Shown: positions 27,068 to 38,055, counted from the first letter of the stretch. The stretch: DNA of 64,000 bases from Diphasiastrum complanatum (GCA_029204225.1 CM055115.1:8002575-8066574), one strand, 5' to 3'. Translations and numbers: made by a program. Notes: generated by a model not told the origin, from the sequence alone.

Positions 27068-27499
27068 TGTTAGAAATAATAAATGATAATGTTAGGTTCC
27101 CATAGGTTACTTTGACCCAAAGGTCGAGACTTGTGTAACCATGGGTTAGGTTTATTATTTAGACCATGTTAAGTCAGTTTTAGTTAAGTTGGACCCAATT
27201 TTGGTCTAGTAGTAACTCGTGGGTCCAAGTAAAGTCTAATTATGTTAAGGGAGCCTATCTTGACTTTTGGGGGTGCCCTATAATTAGTAGTGGGTTTGGA
27301 AGGTTCTAGAACTTAGGATTTGGAAGAGTCTAGGCCCTTGGAAGGCCTATTTATATGTAATCATTTTTCATTTGTAATTCATTCCCTTTCAAGCATTGCT
27401 ACTACTTTCTCTCTCCTTGAGGGCGCCTAACCCTCTCCCTCTTCTTCTTGTATATGGAGATTGAATGTTAGAAGGATCTTGGCACTTTGATTTCCTACA
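27068..27499 (+). repeat. 3' LTR of the Copia-like element
   Basis: 432 bp, TGTTAG...CCTACA, nearly identical to the 5' LTR. The target duplication GTATC follows at 27500-27504. Confidence 0.93.
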
Positions 27500-27504
27500 G
27501 TATC

Positions 27505-29863
27505 ATAAGTGCCACACAGCAGGGGTCCTCGTATGAGATAAGGGACCGTAGTGTAGTTGGTGTTTGACAAAAAAGGCAATGATATCGCCCTCTAATCTCG
27601 TAGTAAAGTGGACATGTGAATAAGAAATGCTCGTCTGACTCGATCATAGATAATGAGCACAACTGGCAAATCTGCTCCTCTCGTAGGGTGCCCCGAAAGC
27701 GTCCAGTCTCAATAGCCAACTGGTGTGAAGATACTCGGAACTGGCCCAATAAAAATCGAAGCCCGTGAAATAGTCCTGAGGTGAGATAGCGAGGCAAAAC
27801 TGGAAGTCCCCCTGTGTCTAACTCCAGGAAGTGTTTTCTGTAATAGTCGGGTTTGACCCCGAGCGGTCTGTGCCATGTCCGTCTCTGATATGCTCTATAA
27901 AGAAAGCGTCTGATATACTCAGGGGTACCTGATGGAAGACCTGTGATGGATATGCCAAGTGTGTCCAGTATCTGGGAGGCCTGAGAGAACCATGATAGTC
28001 GATGCCCCTGGTCATAAAGGTGTCGTGATGAGGCAAGTGCCGCCTATATGTATCTCTGCTCATCTGTGGGTAGCATCATGATACGCTGAATATACAGGAT
28101 AAGCTGGAAGATGGTGGACAACTGTATGGGTGGAACCGCAAACTCTGTCAGTATAATCTGAAGTGGGGCAGACGGCTTAGCCCGTATCATCCGAGATAGC
28201 ATGAGGACTTGCAGTCGTGAAATACTGGCCCAATCAGATGATGTAAGACCCGTACACCATACCTCTGCTGCATATAGGGCCGTGGGGGTGACGAGAGTAT
28301 CAAGAAGCTGACATTTACTCGGGGCATCCCGAATAAACCGTCTGAAACATAGACGATCTAGCTGGACAAGGGAGGCGTGGCCCTTCCCAAGCCTGGTGGA
28401 AGCTGCCTGTCGCATACCAAATATAGGTCCTGTAAAAAGTACGCCAAGGTAAGTGTAAGAAGATACAACCTCCAAGGGTTGCCTATCAAAGATGAGTGTC
28501 TGGCGCTGCATAAAAGCTCTCGATGTGTTGAAAACCATAACTTTGGTTTTCAATATGTTAACCCCTAGTCCCCATCTACTGCAGAAGGCATGAAGACTGT
28601 CGAGCTGTCGCTGTAATCCCTCTCTGGTAGGAGATAAGAGGACCACATCATCAGCGTATAAAAGTATGGCAATCAAGATACTCCCAAGTCTGCAACCTGT
28701 ACCACCACATCCCTCAATGACTTTCTCAAGCTCATCGATATATAGCCCAAACAGGGTTGGAGATAGAGAACAACCCTGTTTCACGCCAATGGTACTCCAA
28801 ATATGATATGAGATGCCGGTGTCACTCCGAAAACAGCCAAGGACTCTCTCATAGAGTGCCATCACTGCCAAGATCGGGTCAGAAGAAAAACCAAGATCAC
28901 ATAGCCGCTGGATGAGAAGGGATCGTGGAACAGAGTCGAAGGCTTTCCTGAAATCAACAAAACAACAGTAGACCCACTCTTTCCTGTGTCTGGCCTCTTC
29001 GACAATGGTCCGAAGGGTGCAGATGTGATCTGTGTTGGAGTAGTGTGCCCTGAAACCCGCCTGGCCCAATGCATGCAATCTCCTAGATTCTACTTCGGAG
29101 CTGACTACTGACTGGAGGATGGTGCCGCATAGCTTAGCAATGATATGCCCAACCATAATGGTACGATAGTTACCAGGGTCCATGGGGTCACCAGTTTTGT
29201 GGATGGGATGGATAATGTTGGTACACCAGGAGGAAGGGAAGCTAGAGACGAATGCTCGATTGAGCAAAGTGGCGAGGGTAGGTGATAGTGTATCTGCAGC
29301 ATGGATAAGGAGTTCGGATTCGAGGTCATCAATATCGCGGGTGCGACGGGTTTTCAGTCTCTTGATGGCTGTCAGGTTTATGTCCGAGGTGAAAAAAGTG
29401 AAAGTGGTCGGCTGGGGAGAGATGGAGATGGGTGTGTCTGTGGTGGTGACCCCATGAGATAGTCGACAACACTGTGTCCTCCGCTGTGTGGGTGGCAAGT
29501 GAATCTGCTAGAGTGTGGCCAACAAGCTAAGCCATTATAAATGGCCAACTCGTGAGCTTCATTTAGAAGGTACTCACCATAGCTCGTGATAGGGCCCATC
29601 CTGTCCTCTGAGGCCCTGATGATACCAATGTCCTCGCAATCAATAGCTCGCGTGCGTAATGTATCAGTAGTGTCATGAAAGTCCACCTGTCTGGTAGCAG
29701 TCCTGGCATTAAAGTCGCCAGTGAGAAGGACATACCCCCGAAACATGCGGCAATAAAGAGATCTCTATCCAAACCAACATCTCGTCCGGTGATATGAACC
29801 CACATGTATCGTGCCTGTGCGTCATGTCTGATAAACTCTATAACTGGACATAAGGAGGTATAG
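27505..29863 (-). pseudogene. LINE C ORF2 (endonuclease, RT, zinc motif), broken
   Basis: The minus-strand pieces in order are PVIEFIRHDAQARYMWVHITG, then GYVLLTGDFNARTATRQ and GGHSVVDYLMGS (endonuclease). About 200 codons are deleted at 29450. The long frame 29498-28044 follows, with PISISPQP, GNYRTIMVGHIIAK, YCCFVDFRKAFDS, GVKQGCSLSP and YADDVVLL at 28646-28660. It ends at a TAG (28046-28044) after DEQRYI. Beyond it, frames continue to the zinc motif CQLC...HFLFTC and reach 27505. A further deletion of about 30 codons removed the middle of the endonuclease near 29740. The RT core is intact over 480 codons, but the whole protein is not. The TAG at 28044 lies at the same codon position as one in LINE D. 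Confidence 0.87.
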
Positions 29864-29865
29864 GA

Positions 29866-30217
29866 GTTGTAGACTGGTATAGACCGGGCTGGTATCACCC
29901 TTGTGATACTAGCCGGTTATCAAATCGGGTATCAACATGTACGAATTGCTATAAATATACTTTTTAAAGTGTAATATCATAATTTGAGATATAAAAAATC
30001 TGAGATATCAAAAAAATACTAAAAATAGTACTACTATTGATACCACGGCAAAAATCCACAAAATCTCCCCAGCCTGGGTATCAACATGAATAGCAAAATA
30101 GTTAATACTGGGTGTCCGATTCTAGACCCTGGTATTAGAAATCATATACCAGTTGGGCCGTTTTTTAATACCATGTTGATACCCATTATTGATACGACCC
30201 TATATACCCGCTCAACA
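29866..30217. mobile_element. Candidate MITE with GGTATCA terminal words
   Basis: The block replaces the ORF1/ORF2 junction of LINE C. The left end reads CTGGTATAGACC, GGCTGGTATCA and GGGTATCAACATG. The right end, reverse-complemented, reads GGGTATATAGGGTCGTATCA and GGGTATCAACATGG. The middle is AT-rich. The inverted, imperfect ends fit a foldback or MITE-type element. About 490 bp of LINE sequence is missing here compared with LINE D, so a deletion accompanied or preceded it. Confidence 0.5.
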
Positions 30218-31143
30218 CTGATCCAAACCACTTGCATTATGTCTTAGGGTAGTACATAAAAATCTTTTTGCTTCTTCGATGGCGTTTTGGGTGTCAACGA
30301 TGCCTCGTACCTTGATATTGAGAGCCTTGGAATCTCGAAGTGTTTCTTCCGTAAGAGTAGCGGAAATGAATGAGAAAGGGGCAGACTTACTTCCGCCGTC
30401 GGCTGTCCACGGTGGGCTCGTACTTTTGTCCTTGGTGAGGATGGAAGCCCATGATTTGGTGGATTCTTTGTGTTGGCTCAGTTGCTGTTCCAGATCTTGT
30501 AGCTTCGTCATTGTCTCTTTTTGCGGCTGGGAAGCATGTTTGCTATCCATCTCTGTCCGAAGTTGTTGGTTCTCTGTACGTAGGTGGATGACTTCCAATT
30601 TCAAGGCTTGGACGTCTGCTGTCAGTTCTTTCAGCTGGTAGGCTAGGAAATTTTCGAAGGATTTGGAGCTAGTGTAGTCGGCATGAGATAAGAAGGGCGT
30701 GTCTGGAGCTGCGATGGTAGAGATGGGAGTGGAGGGGACAGGGGGTGAAGGAGGGCCAGAGTGGAAGGCATGAAGAGGGAGAGAGGGGGGTGCTGCGCAA
30801 CAGCAGGAGGTTGGGTGACAAGTTGGCCAGTAGGAGGTTGGGCAGCAGGTGGAGCAGCAGACGGAGCGTCGAGTAGGGCGGCGACAGGTGGAGCGGCAGC
30901 ATCAGGTGGAGCAATGGGTGGGGCAGCGACAGGTGGGGTGGCAGCAGGTGGAGCTGCAAGTGAGGCAGCAGCTGGAGTTGCGGCAGCTGCGGGTGGAGCA
31001 GCAGGTGGGGCTGCAGGTGGGGCAGCGGATGATGCTGCAGGTGGGGCAGCAGATGAGGCGGAGGGGGTGGCCAGGTTTGAAGGGGGTGTTTGGGCATTGG
31101 TAGGGGTGGGGGAGCAAGGGCTCCCCCTAGTTTTTCTTGCCAT
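30218..31143 (-). pseudogene. LINE C ORF1, broken and truncated
   Basis: ATG at 31143 gives MARKTRGSPCSPTP, like the MAPKKK start of LINE A. Residues from about 20 to 130 form a Pro/Ala repeat (PPAAPPAAPPAAAATP) encoded by GCAGGTGGGGCTGCAG-type units. A frameshift near 30650 leads to the coiled-coil part (LEVIHLRTENQQLRTEMDS) and KALNIKVRGIVDTQ. The sequence then stops at SGLDQ where the inserted block begins. The RNA-binding C-terminus is missing. Coiled coil plus IRVRGI-type segment identify it as the same ORF1 as in LINEs A, D and E. Confidence 0.8.
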
Positions 31144-31220
31144 GGAGATGGAGGGGGGGCGATGGAGGAGAGGGGGAGGGGTGGGGGGGCAGATCTCCAT
31201 GGAGGAGGAGCGATGGAGCA

Positions 31221-31221
31221 A

Positions 31222-31265
<44 letters not shown>

Positions 31266-31275
31266 AAGAGAGAGA
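31221..31275 (+). repeat. (GA)n tract at the 5' end of LINE C
   Basis: Imperfect GA run (with GCGA and GAAAGA interruptions) between LINE C and the PSD1 intron end. It probably marks the original landing site. Confidence 0.9.
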
Positions 31276-31313
31276 TTAATTGATTCCTAATTTGGTTGCT
31301 AGAATTGTTGCAG

Positions 31314-34300
31314 GAAACAAGTTCTTCTTGCCTGGTGCATCAATTGCTACTTTGATGATGCTTGGAGCATTGCACGCACGGCGATTGTATTATGAGAAGC
31401 AAGTAAGATGACTCTTGTGAAGTTTTTATGGCTATATTAGCATGCTGAGCTAGTTTTGAGTGAGATCTCTTTGAAAGAAAATATCAATGTCTTTTATATT
31501 AGAATGATGGAAGCTAGATTGGCATCATGATACAATCTTTAACTACCTATTTGCATTGACCTACTTTTAAGAAATTATTTTGTGTTTATTTTCTGTGGCC
31601 TTCCTTACTTTTTTGTTGTTTGACTACAGACTACGGATTTAATACGACAAGGGAAAGAACCAGAGTTTGCTACAGATGTGAAAGTAATCTTTTCTATGTC
31701 ACCTGGACCGTGCACCACCAATTTTAATGTTGCATAGATTTTTTAAAGGTCTGCTTATGGGTTAGACATTTTTTTGGAACGTTTTCAGTTGTAAGCTTGT
31801 CAACAACATGAACTTACTGGTTTGTATTTCTTGTGTAGGCCACTTTCCTACAAATACTTCCTTTGCGCCTGATATCACGCACTTGGGGTTCACTAACATC
31901 TGTGGTAGGAGTCTTTTGTCAATTGAGATTCTCTTGATTTTGAATACTTTTTAAATTCTTGTATCAGTTGATTTGCAAGTGTTCTATCATGATCTTGTTA
32001 CAAAATTCCTACTCTCTTTTTGTCACAAGAATAACATGGTTACCCTTTTGGGCAATGAGATTACCCAACTCGATATGCCATCTCTATCAAAAGCAAAAAA
32101 ATAGCTTTGACTTCTTCCCTGTTCATCGACGCTTTCCTCTTTCAAAGGGTAATCTATAAAGATGGGTTATGTCAGATGCCTTTTACTTCCTGTCCCGTTT
32201 GTGAATATTTATGATAGTTAAAAATGTTATTGCATATATGTAATCATCAAATGGCTCAGCACCAGCTTGTGGCGAACTCGTAATTACATTGCAAATAGTT
32301 GATACTGGAATTTCAGTCATGCTTAGCTTTGGCATCATGCATGGGGTTAGGACAGGCTGGATTGGCCTCCTACAAAAAAAGTAGGAAAGTTGATTGCTCA
32401 ACATGACGCGTGCTGTGTGTTCATTGGGACACTTGGCCTACTTGACGAGTGACACATGTCAGCGGTCCTTGCTTGCCTATGTGTTGGGGTATTGCTAGGT
32501 CTCAAGTGTTGGCTGTGCATAAAGTTTGCCATGTGTTGACCCTAGGAAGGGCAGGTTCACGAGGTGCTTTGAGGATTATGAATATGAGAGCATGGAGAGA
32601 GGCATGCTGATCACTTTCTATGCAGCAAATGTTGGGTGGAGTCTTAACAGCCAACTTTAATACTGTTTATGCCTATACATATGTACTTGCCTGGAAAATA
32701 ATAATTTAAGGATTTTGACAAATCAATTGGACAATATCTTTTATGTATGTTTTTTAGTTGATAGGTTACTCTTCTTTTTGTATCTAAAAGTACAGGTTCA
32801 ATGAGTGTTTTATTCGTTCTTTGTTGAAAATTTAAGAATCTTTTGGAGCTTGCATTATTACCAAACTACATAATTTCATTCTTTATACAGGGTGCAATGT
32901 GGTTCAACTTTTGCGTATCCCTAGAAACCAGCTCATAGAACATTCTATTAGCATTCGTTTTCAAGGGGGGCTTGACAATGTGTCAATGTTTTGAGCGTTG
33001 AACGGAACAAGCCGTCAAAGTTTTTTGTGTCTTTGTTTAGAAATAAATGACTATGCTGAAGTTAATCCATAGGTTACTTTGACCCAAAAGGTCGAGATTT
33101 GTGTAACCATGGGTATTTAGTTATTTAGGCCATCTTAAGTTTGTCTTAAGTTCAGTTGGACCCAATTTTGGTCATGTACTGACTTGTGGGTCCTTAGGGG
33201 TTTAATTTTGTTTACGGGCCCTATCTTGACTTTTGGGGGTGCCGTACATTTAGTAAGTGGTTAATCTTAGGGTTTGGTGGCATTTGGCCACATCCAGGTA
33301 GAGTACTTAGATGCTCACTGTGTATTCCATTTTGGATAGTTTGGCTAAGCATTGCTCTCCATTGCTCTTGTTGCTGTTTTCTCTCTCTCTCTCTTAGAGT
33401 TGGGCGCCCAGCCTCTTCTCTCTTGTTTCTTGTGGAGATTGATTGATAACTAGATCTTGGTGACTTGACTCTTGCTTTCCTTCATCTTTTAAAATAAATG
33501 AACATGAATTTTTCAAAAAACAAAGATACAAAAGACATAAGGTTAGGCATACAAACCAAGAATGTTGTACAAAAGTAGCAATAGACCCCTTAGTATTGAA
33601 TGGTGCCATAATTGAGCTTTACAAGGATTTATCAAACCACCAAGCGCAACGGTGAGTGTGCAACATTTTAGAAAGAGTATAATTTTAGCACTTGAAAATT
33701 AACTGAGGAGATTAACCTTTGAGAATAAATTGACGGTTTAAGTCTCCTTGTCATGTTTGCATCGATGGAAACTGTAGTCTGTGCATAATTTTGAGAAATT
33801 TCAACTCAAGAAGTTTTGGAACCCTTTCACATATATTCAAGTCAATGCATTACTCAGGCTTTTGTTGTAGTATTACTCAGAATTTGAAAGTTAATAAGTT
33901 AACAAACATTGTCATTAAATACTGTAGTTGTTGGAAGCTATGAAATTTGTGAGGGGTATATTAAGGCATCTCATTTTAATCTTATGGTTGAAACACGTCT
34001 TTCCTATAATTGTAGATTCATTGTTTTAACACTTGCTCTATTTTAATATTTCAAAGAACTTTGGATTCTTGATAAAATCATAAAGATAACAATTTACTAG
34101 TAACTCTGTAGTGATGGCATGGATAACAAAGACAGAGCACCAAGAGATGGTAAAAAAATGTTACAAGAATTGGGGAGTGAAGTACAAATAAAATATTTAT
34201 GTTGTTATCTTGAAGTGTTAAAAACCAAGGAGAAAAATATGTGCATTGAATTTTTGCGTAGCAATTAACGAATGTGATATTGCATGCAATAGAGAAAGAT

Positions 34301-36960
34301 GATGCAAACTCAAGGTCAGTATCAATACGTCAATCTGCATAAGAATGATGCTGAAGACAATCGAATATGATGCTAAGTGTAAATATAGCTAAGCAAACTT
34401 AAAAATCATGCCAAACTTAGCAAAGAGTTACCCTCCAAACATTTGATCTACCAAACGATCAGGCACCATGCCAATTTATAGCCAGCAAGGGGGTCTGGTA
34501 AGCTATGGCTAGGATCCCTGTAAGGCTGAGCAAGCTTATTCAAATGCCAAGTCACTGATATAAGACTAAGTGATCTTATTTGTCTGTGGATAAGATATGT
34601 GAAACTTATCCTAATGCTAGCAAGGTCCAAGAGGCCAAATCACATGCTCTATTGACAAATAGTTATAACTTATAGATAATGTGATGGGTTGCCAAAGCTT
34701 GATATAAAGTCTATACAAAGAAATGATCCCTACTGTTGGTACATGAAAATGCGATGCTAAACAACATGAAGTGCCACTGCTGCTGAAAAGTCATAATCAA
34801 TAAAAAATTGCAGATGCTAAAGTACATGCTAAAATTAGATGCTGTAAAATATATGTGCTAAAATAGGAACTTAATACCATTGATTACATATAACCTAAAA
34901 GCTGCCAAAGTTTATGTTTTGTAAACTGTAGTAAAGGCTGGGTAAACAAGAGGTATGCTAACCCTAAATCATACAAGGAAGCAAATGGACTAAGAGAACC
35001 CAAAGTCAATAAAATTATGGAGAATTAGCTGCATATGCTGATACATTATGCTATGGTATAGCCTATGAGTGCCACATAAAAGTAGTCGAACATGACTCTG
35101 TCAAACATACACCAAGCCAACCTAATAGACCATGCATGATGCCTGAATATTTCCAATTGTGTAGATCAAGAGCCTAGATAATATTAGCAGGATTGGAAGC
35201 TATGAAACCCGATCTCTTAACATAGAAACATAAGTAGAATCACAGCTTTATCCCTCACACGTGACTGTACGAAGAACCATAATAACCACTATCATTGGCT
35301 GAACATTTGCTATAGTATTGTTGAACTGCTGTCATGGATATATATTTGCTAAACATGTCACTTGGAATGATACCAAAATCAGACTTCTCACCAAAAAGCG
35401 AAGAGCTGGAATTTTCATTTTCTAATGCTCCTCTATAAGAGAGGATTTGGCCTATGAAATGTGCACACACTCTCCTATTTTGAGCAAATTGTGCTATTAG
35501 CAAGGTACTTGCAAAGCAATAGAATACTGCATGCAATAGAGAGATATTGTTATTAATAATCAATAACAATGTGATACTCTCCATAAGAATCATGATATAG
35601 GCAAGGTGATTGAAGCTAAATGGAAACTATAGCTAAGCAAAGATTTTGACAAGTTTATGCTAAGCTAAGCTAAGGGCTACACTTTAAACGATCAGTATGC
35701 CAACCTGCCTTTTTATAGCTAATTGGAGGGTCCAATGACTTAGGGCTAGGGGCTTGATATTATTGAGCAAGCTTATCTAAATGCTATATGCTATTAATGA
35801 TAAGACTAAGTCATCTTATCCTACTATAGATAAGATCTGTGAAGCTTATCCTATGCTAACGTTAACGGTCACATCATCTATTGATAAACAATAATAGGTA
35901 ATGTGTCAAGGAATCCAGTGCATGATGTAGAACCCATAAATGGCTTGTCTCTTGTGATGGTATTTTCTCATCCTCTAAGCCAGGCTTAACTTATCCCATT
36001 GAAACTTTTGAATGGTTTGCTTGCCAGTTGGTATGTAGGACCTTACTTTTTGTGGACTATGTATTTGCAGGAAATTCCTACATGGGCAAGATCATATGTT
36101 TACAAAGGTTGGGCTCGTGCATTCAAAGCAGGTAATGCGCATCCTATATGCAGCATCATGTCATTATTAAGCTTTGAAATATGTATGCACTTTGTACAAA
36201 ATTTTTTTTTTTTTTGCTTATTTACTAAGTTATCATATTGTTGGTAGCTGGCCACTCTTCACCCTTTTCAAGGGAATGGGTGAATCTCTTTGCCCTTTTG
36301 CAACTTATGACATTATTTTTATAAGATGTCAGCTAGACTTTCCAAAAGGTTCATCTTTCATTTGCAATTTAGGCTACATCAAGCTACTAATTAGTTTTAA
36401 TTCCACTTTGCTGTTGTGTTTTGTGGCTATATTCATGAGCTAGATGGTTCTGGAATTCACCAGATTTGATTAGAAGGATGTATGCCGTTTTGGTCATACA
36501 GCTTGGTTGGATAAATGCTCAATATGAATGAAATATTGGTCTCAATTCATGCACAAAGATCTTTCTTCCTAGCCGATGTCATGGACGGGTCTGTCTTTGG
36601 ACTCAGATTTATTAAAAGATATGAGAAAATTCATCGCATCAATCTCAGTTCTATTTCTATGTACTTCACAACGAAGAATTTTCATGCGTACGTCTTACAA
36701 TTCCTGTTTGGCATTGTTGTACGAATCACTATGACATGATATTTACTCCATGTTCATACTATTGGGTCTGTGACTTAAGAGTTCTGACTATTACTAACTA
36801 GTATCAATAAATGGAAATGTGGAGTTTAACATTATTATATTATATTGCAGATCTCACTAATATAGAAAGGTCTTTGGAGGACTATCCTTCTCTTCGAGAT
36901 TTTTTTGCAAGAGGATTAAAGAAAGGTTCAAGGCCCCTTGATCCCAATCCTACTTGTCTG
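31314..36960 (+). CDS. PSD1: Phosphatidylserine decarboxylase, mitochondrial type (partial gene, five exons)
   Basis: Exons by splice sites and protein similarity are 31314-31402, 31630-31683, 31839-31904, 36071-36131 and 36851-36960. All have AG acceptors and GT donors, and the phases join cleanly. The joined peptide reads NKFFLPGASIATLMMLGALH, then EPEFATDVKATFLQILPLR, EIPTWARSYVYKGWARAFKA and LEDYPSLRDFFARGLKKG, ending RPLDPNPTCL. These match the N-terminal third of plant PSD1. The hydrophobic stretch is the likely membrane anchor of the inner-mitochondrial enzyme, which makes phosphatidylethanolamine from phosphatidylserine. The transit-peptide exon and the catalytic exons (including the LGST cleavage site) are not in view. 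The 4.2 kb intron at 31905-36070 holds a solo LTR and other repeats. Whether the gene is whole is unknown. Confidence 0.85.
32190..32660 (+). repeat. Dispersed repeat family, copy 1 (in PSD1 intron)
   Basis: It aligns over its length, with gaps, to 45416-45990. Shared landmarks in order are CCTGTCCCG, AAATGGCT, GCTTAGCTTTGGCAT, GGGACACTTGG, GAGTGACACATGTCAG, GCCATGTGT and CTATGCAGCAAA. It may be a solo LTR or another non-coding repeat. It contains repeated GACACATGTC palindromic words. Confidence 0.7.
33034..33484 (+). repeat. Solo LTR of the Copia-like family
   Basis: Starts TGTTTAGAAATAAATG and ends CTTTCCTTCA. It shares long stretches with the LTRs at 24752 and 27068 (CCATAGGTTACTTTGACCC, TTGACTTTTGGGGGTGCC). 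A TCTTT duplication flanks it if one T at the left edge is shared. It is more diverged than the pair at 24.7/27.1 kb, so it represents an older insertion into the PSD1 intron, followed by LTR-LTR recombination. Confidence 0.8.
34275..34700 (-). repeat. Diverged direct repeat, left copy (TRIM-like)
   Basis: It pairs with 35525-35912. Both contain, in order, ATTGCATGCAATAGAGA / ACTGCATGCAATAGAGA, TATAGCTAAGCAAA, a TTTATAGC word (TATA-like on the minus strand), GAGCAAGCTTAT and GATAAGACTAAGT. Each closes with TCTATTGA and AATGTG. Two copies 1.25 kb apart around a gene-free centre suit a short, old terminal-repeat retrotransposon in miniature, read on the minus strand. A local duplication is the alternative. 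Confidence 0.55.
35525..35912 (-). repeat. Diverged direct repeat, right copy (TRIM-like)
   Basis: Partner of 34275-34700. The centre (34700-35525) is rich in ATGCTAAA words and has no coding potential I can recognise. Confidence 0.55.
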
Positions 36961-37907
36961 GTAACTGGTAACCATTCTCTTATTGCAGCTGTCCTGTGTG
37001 TCCTTTTCCTTTGCAGCTTGTCTTTAGTTTGAACGTTGCTTAGGTAGTATCCGGTGACTTATTGTCAATAAAGGTGGTGAATAATATGCTTCGAGTTGGA
37101 TGCTATTTTTGCATTTTTCAATTTGAGGAGAATGTAAATATCCCATTAATGTTGATGATAATCAAGGATAATCTGCTTCTTTACCAGCAAAACATTCAGT
37201 TTAACATGATGATACAGACATTATTAACTGGTGCTCGAAGCATCACAAAAGTGCTTAGAGAAAAGATTTGATTAGTAAACCTCATCCTCCTATGTTGCTA
37301 AAAGTGTGCAATGCTTGTTTGTACAACGCTTCATAGAATCACATATTGAACATGTTGGACCATCCACATTTGCATTTCGAACTTTCAGGATGTGTAATAT
37401 GCTAAAATTTTTGTTCAGTTATTCATGATGATTTAACTGTGGGTCTAGTCCATTTTGCGTGACCTAATTGCGTTTCTCTCCCATCAAAGGGCCATTTTGA
37501 CCAAACGATACCCGAATCGAGCAAGGCCAAGTCCGTTAGGTTCGTATCGGGTTCACGAACCTGTGGACTGTATTCCTGGACCATTTTGGTCAATTCTAAA
37601 TGTTTTCTACACAAGTTTAAATGTATGCGACACAAGTGCTGCTTTGATATTGAAGTTGCCGATTGTATCGTGCAATGCCTATCACACAATGAGGAAATAC
37701 ACTCTCGATCATGCTGTTTTTGTGTTCTACTCTAGCTATGGTTCGTTGTTTTTATGGTTATGGCTGTGGATCTTAACATCTACCGGCCATTAAATCATCT
37801 GCTCACGCTCTCTTCATCGTGACAGGAAGTCATGCCCTTCAATTGTTTTGCCTTGAGCTGTTCGCGATATTGTTCTTCTTAATTGGGCTGTTATGTTAAC
37901 TGTGCCA
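36961..37907. other. PSD1 intron or degraded downstream sequence
   Basis: It starts with a GT donor after exon 5. I looked for the next PSD1 exon (encoding an SPVDG-like peptide) and did not find it. A small palindrome, AGGTTCG...CGAACCT, lies near 37540. No gene is seen. Confidence 0.4.
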
Positions 37908-38055
37908 TTTGTTGGGGTTTAGGGTGTGAGGTTGATGCCATTTCGTTAGAGTTTAGGTTTAGGGTTTTTCGTTAGAGTTTAGGATTTAGGGTTGATGCCA
38001 TTCTGTGACAGGGTTTAGGGTTTGGGGTTAGGGTTTAGGGTGTAGGGTTGATTTC
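37908..38055 (+). repeat. Interstitial telomere-like TTTAGGG repeats
   Basis: Degenerate runs of (GTT)TTAGGG, GTTTAGGGTTT and GGGTTAGGGTTTAGGG, interspersed with two copies of TTGATGCCATT. The core matches the plant telomere unit TTTAGGG. It lies just upstream of LINE D. Confidence 0.8.

Larger units (their letters stand above)
24752..27499 (+). mobile_element. Short non-autonomous Copia-like LTR retrotransposon
   Basis: A complete 2748 bp element with LTRs at 24752-25184 and 27068-27499 (TGTTAG...CCTACA). It has an initiator tRNA-Met primer site directly after the 5' LTR and a purine tract before the 3' LTR. A 5 bp target duplication GTATC lies at 24747-24751 and 27500-27504. The LTRs differ at only about ten positions, so the insertion is fairly recent. 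The internal 1.9 kb holds one gag-like frame and no protease, integrase or RT, so movement would need enzymes from a relative. It interrupts ORF2 of LINE C. A diverged solo LTR of the same family sits at 33034-33484. Confidence 0.93.
24184..31275 (-). mobile_element. LINE C, split by a Copia-like element
   Basis: The minus-strand LINE runs from a GA tract at 31221-31275 (5' side) to its (CT)n tail at 24184-24224. The parts are ORF1 (31143-30218, broken), an inserted block (30217-29866), ORF2 with several deletions (29863-27505), a 2.75 kb LTR element (27499-24752), then the rest of ORF2 (24746-24397) and the 3' untranslated region with hairpin. Removing the LTR element and one target duplication restores the LINE sequence at the junction. 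The LINE lies upstream of the first visible PSD1 exon, probably in a PSD1 intron. Confidence 0.85.

Noticed and set aside
24752-27499. A host gene encoded by the 330-codon frame
   Set aside because: The frame lies exactly between LTR signals with a target duplication and begins with a Copia gag signature.
36961-37800. A sixth PSD1 exon
   Set aside because: I looked for an AG-bounded stretch coding an SPVDG-like peptide in the right phase and found none; small frames here show no similarity to the enzyme.
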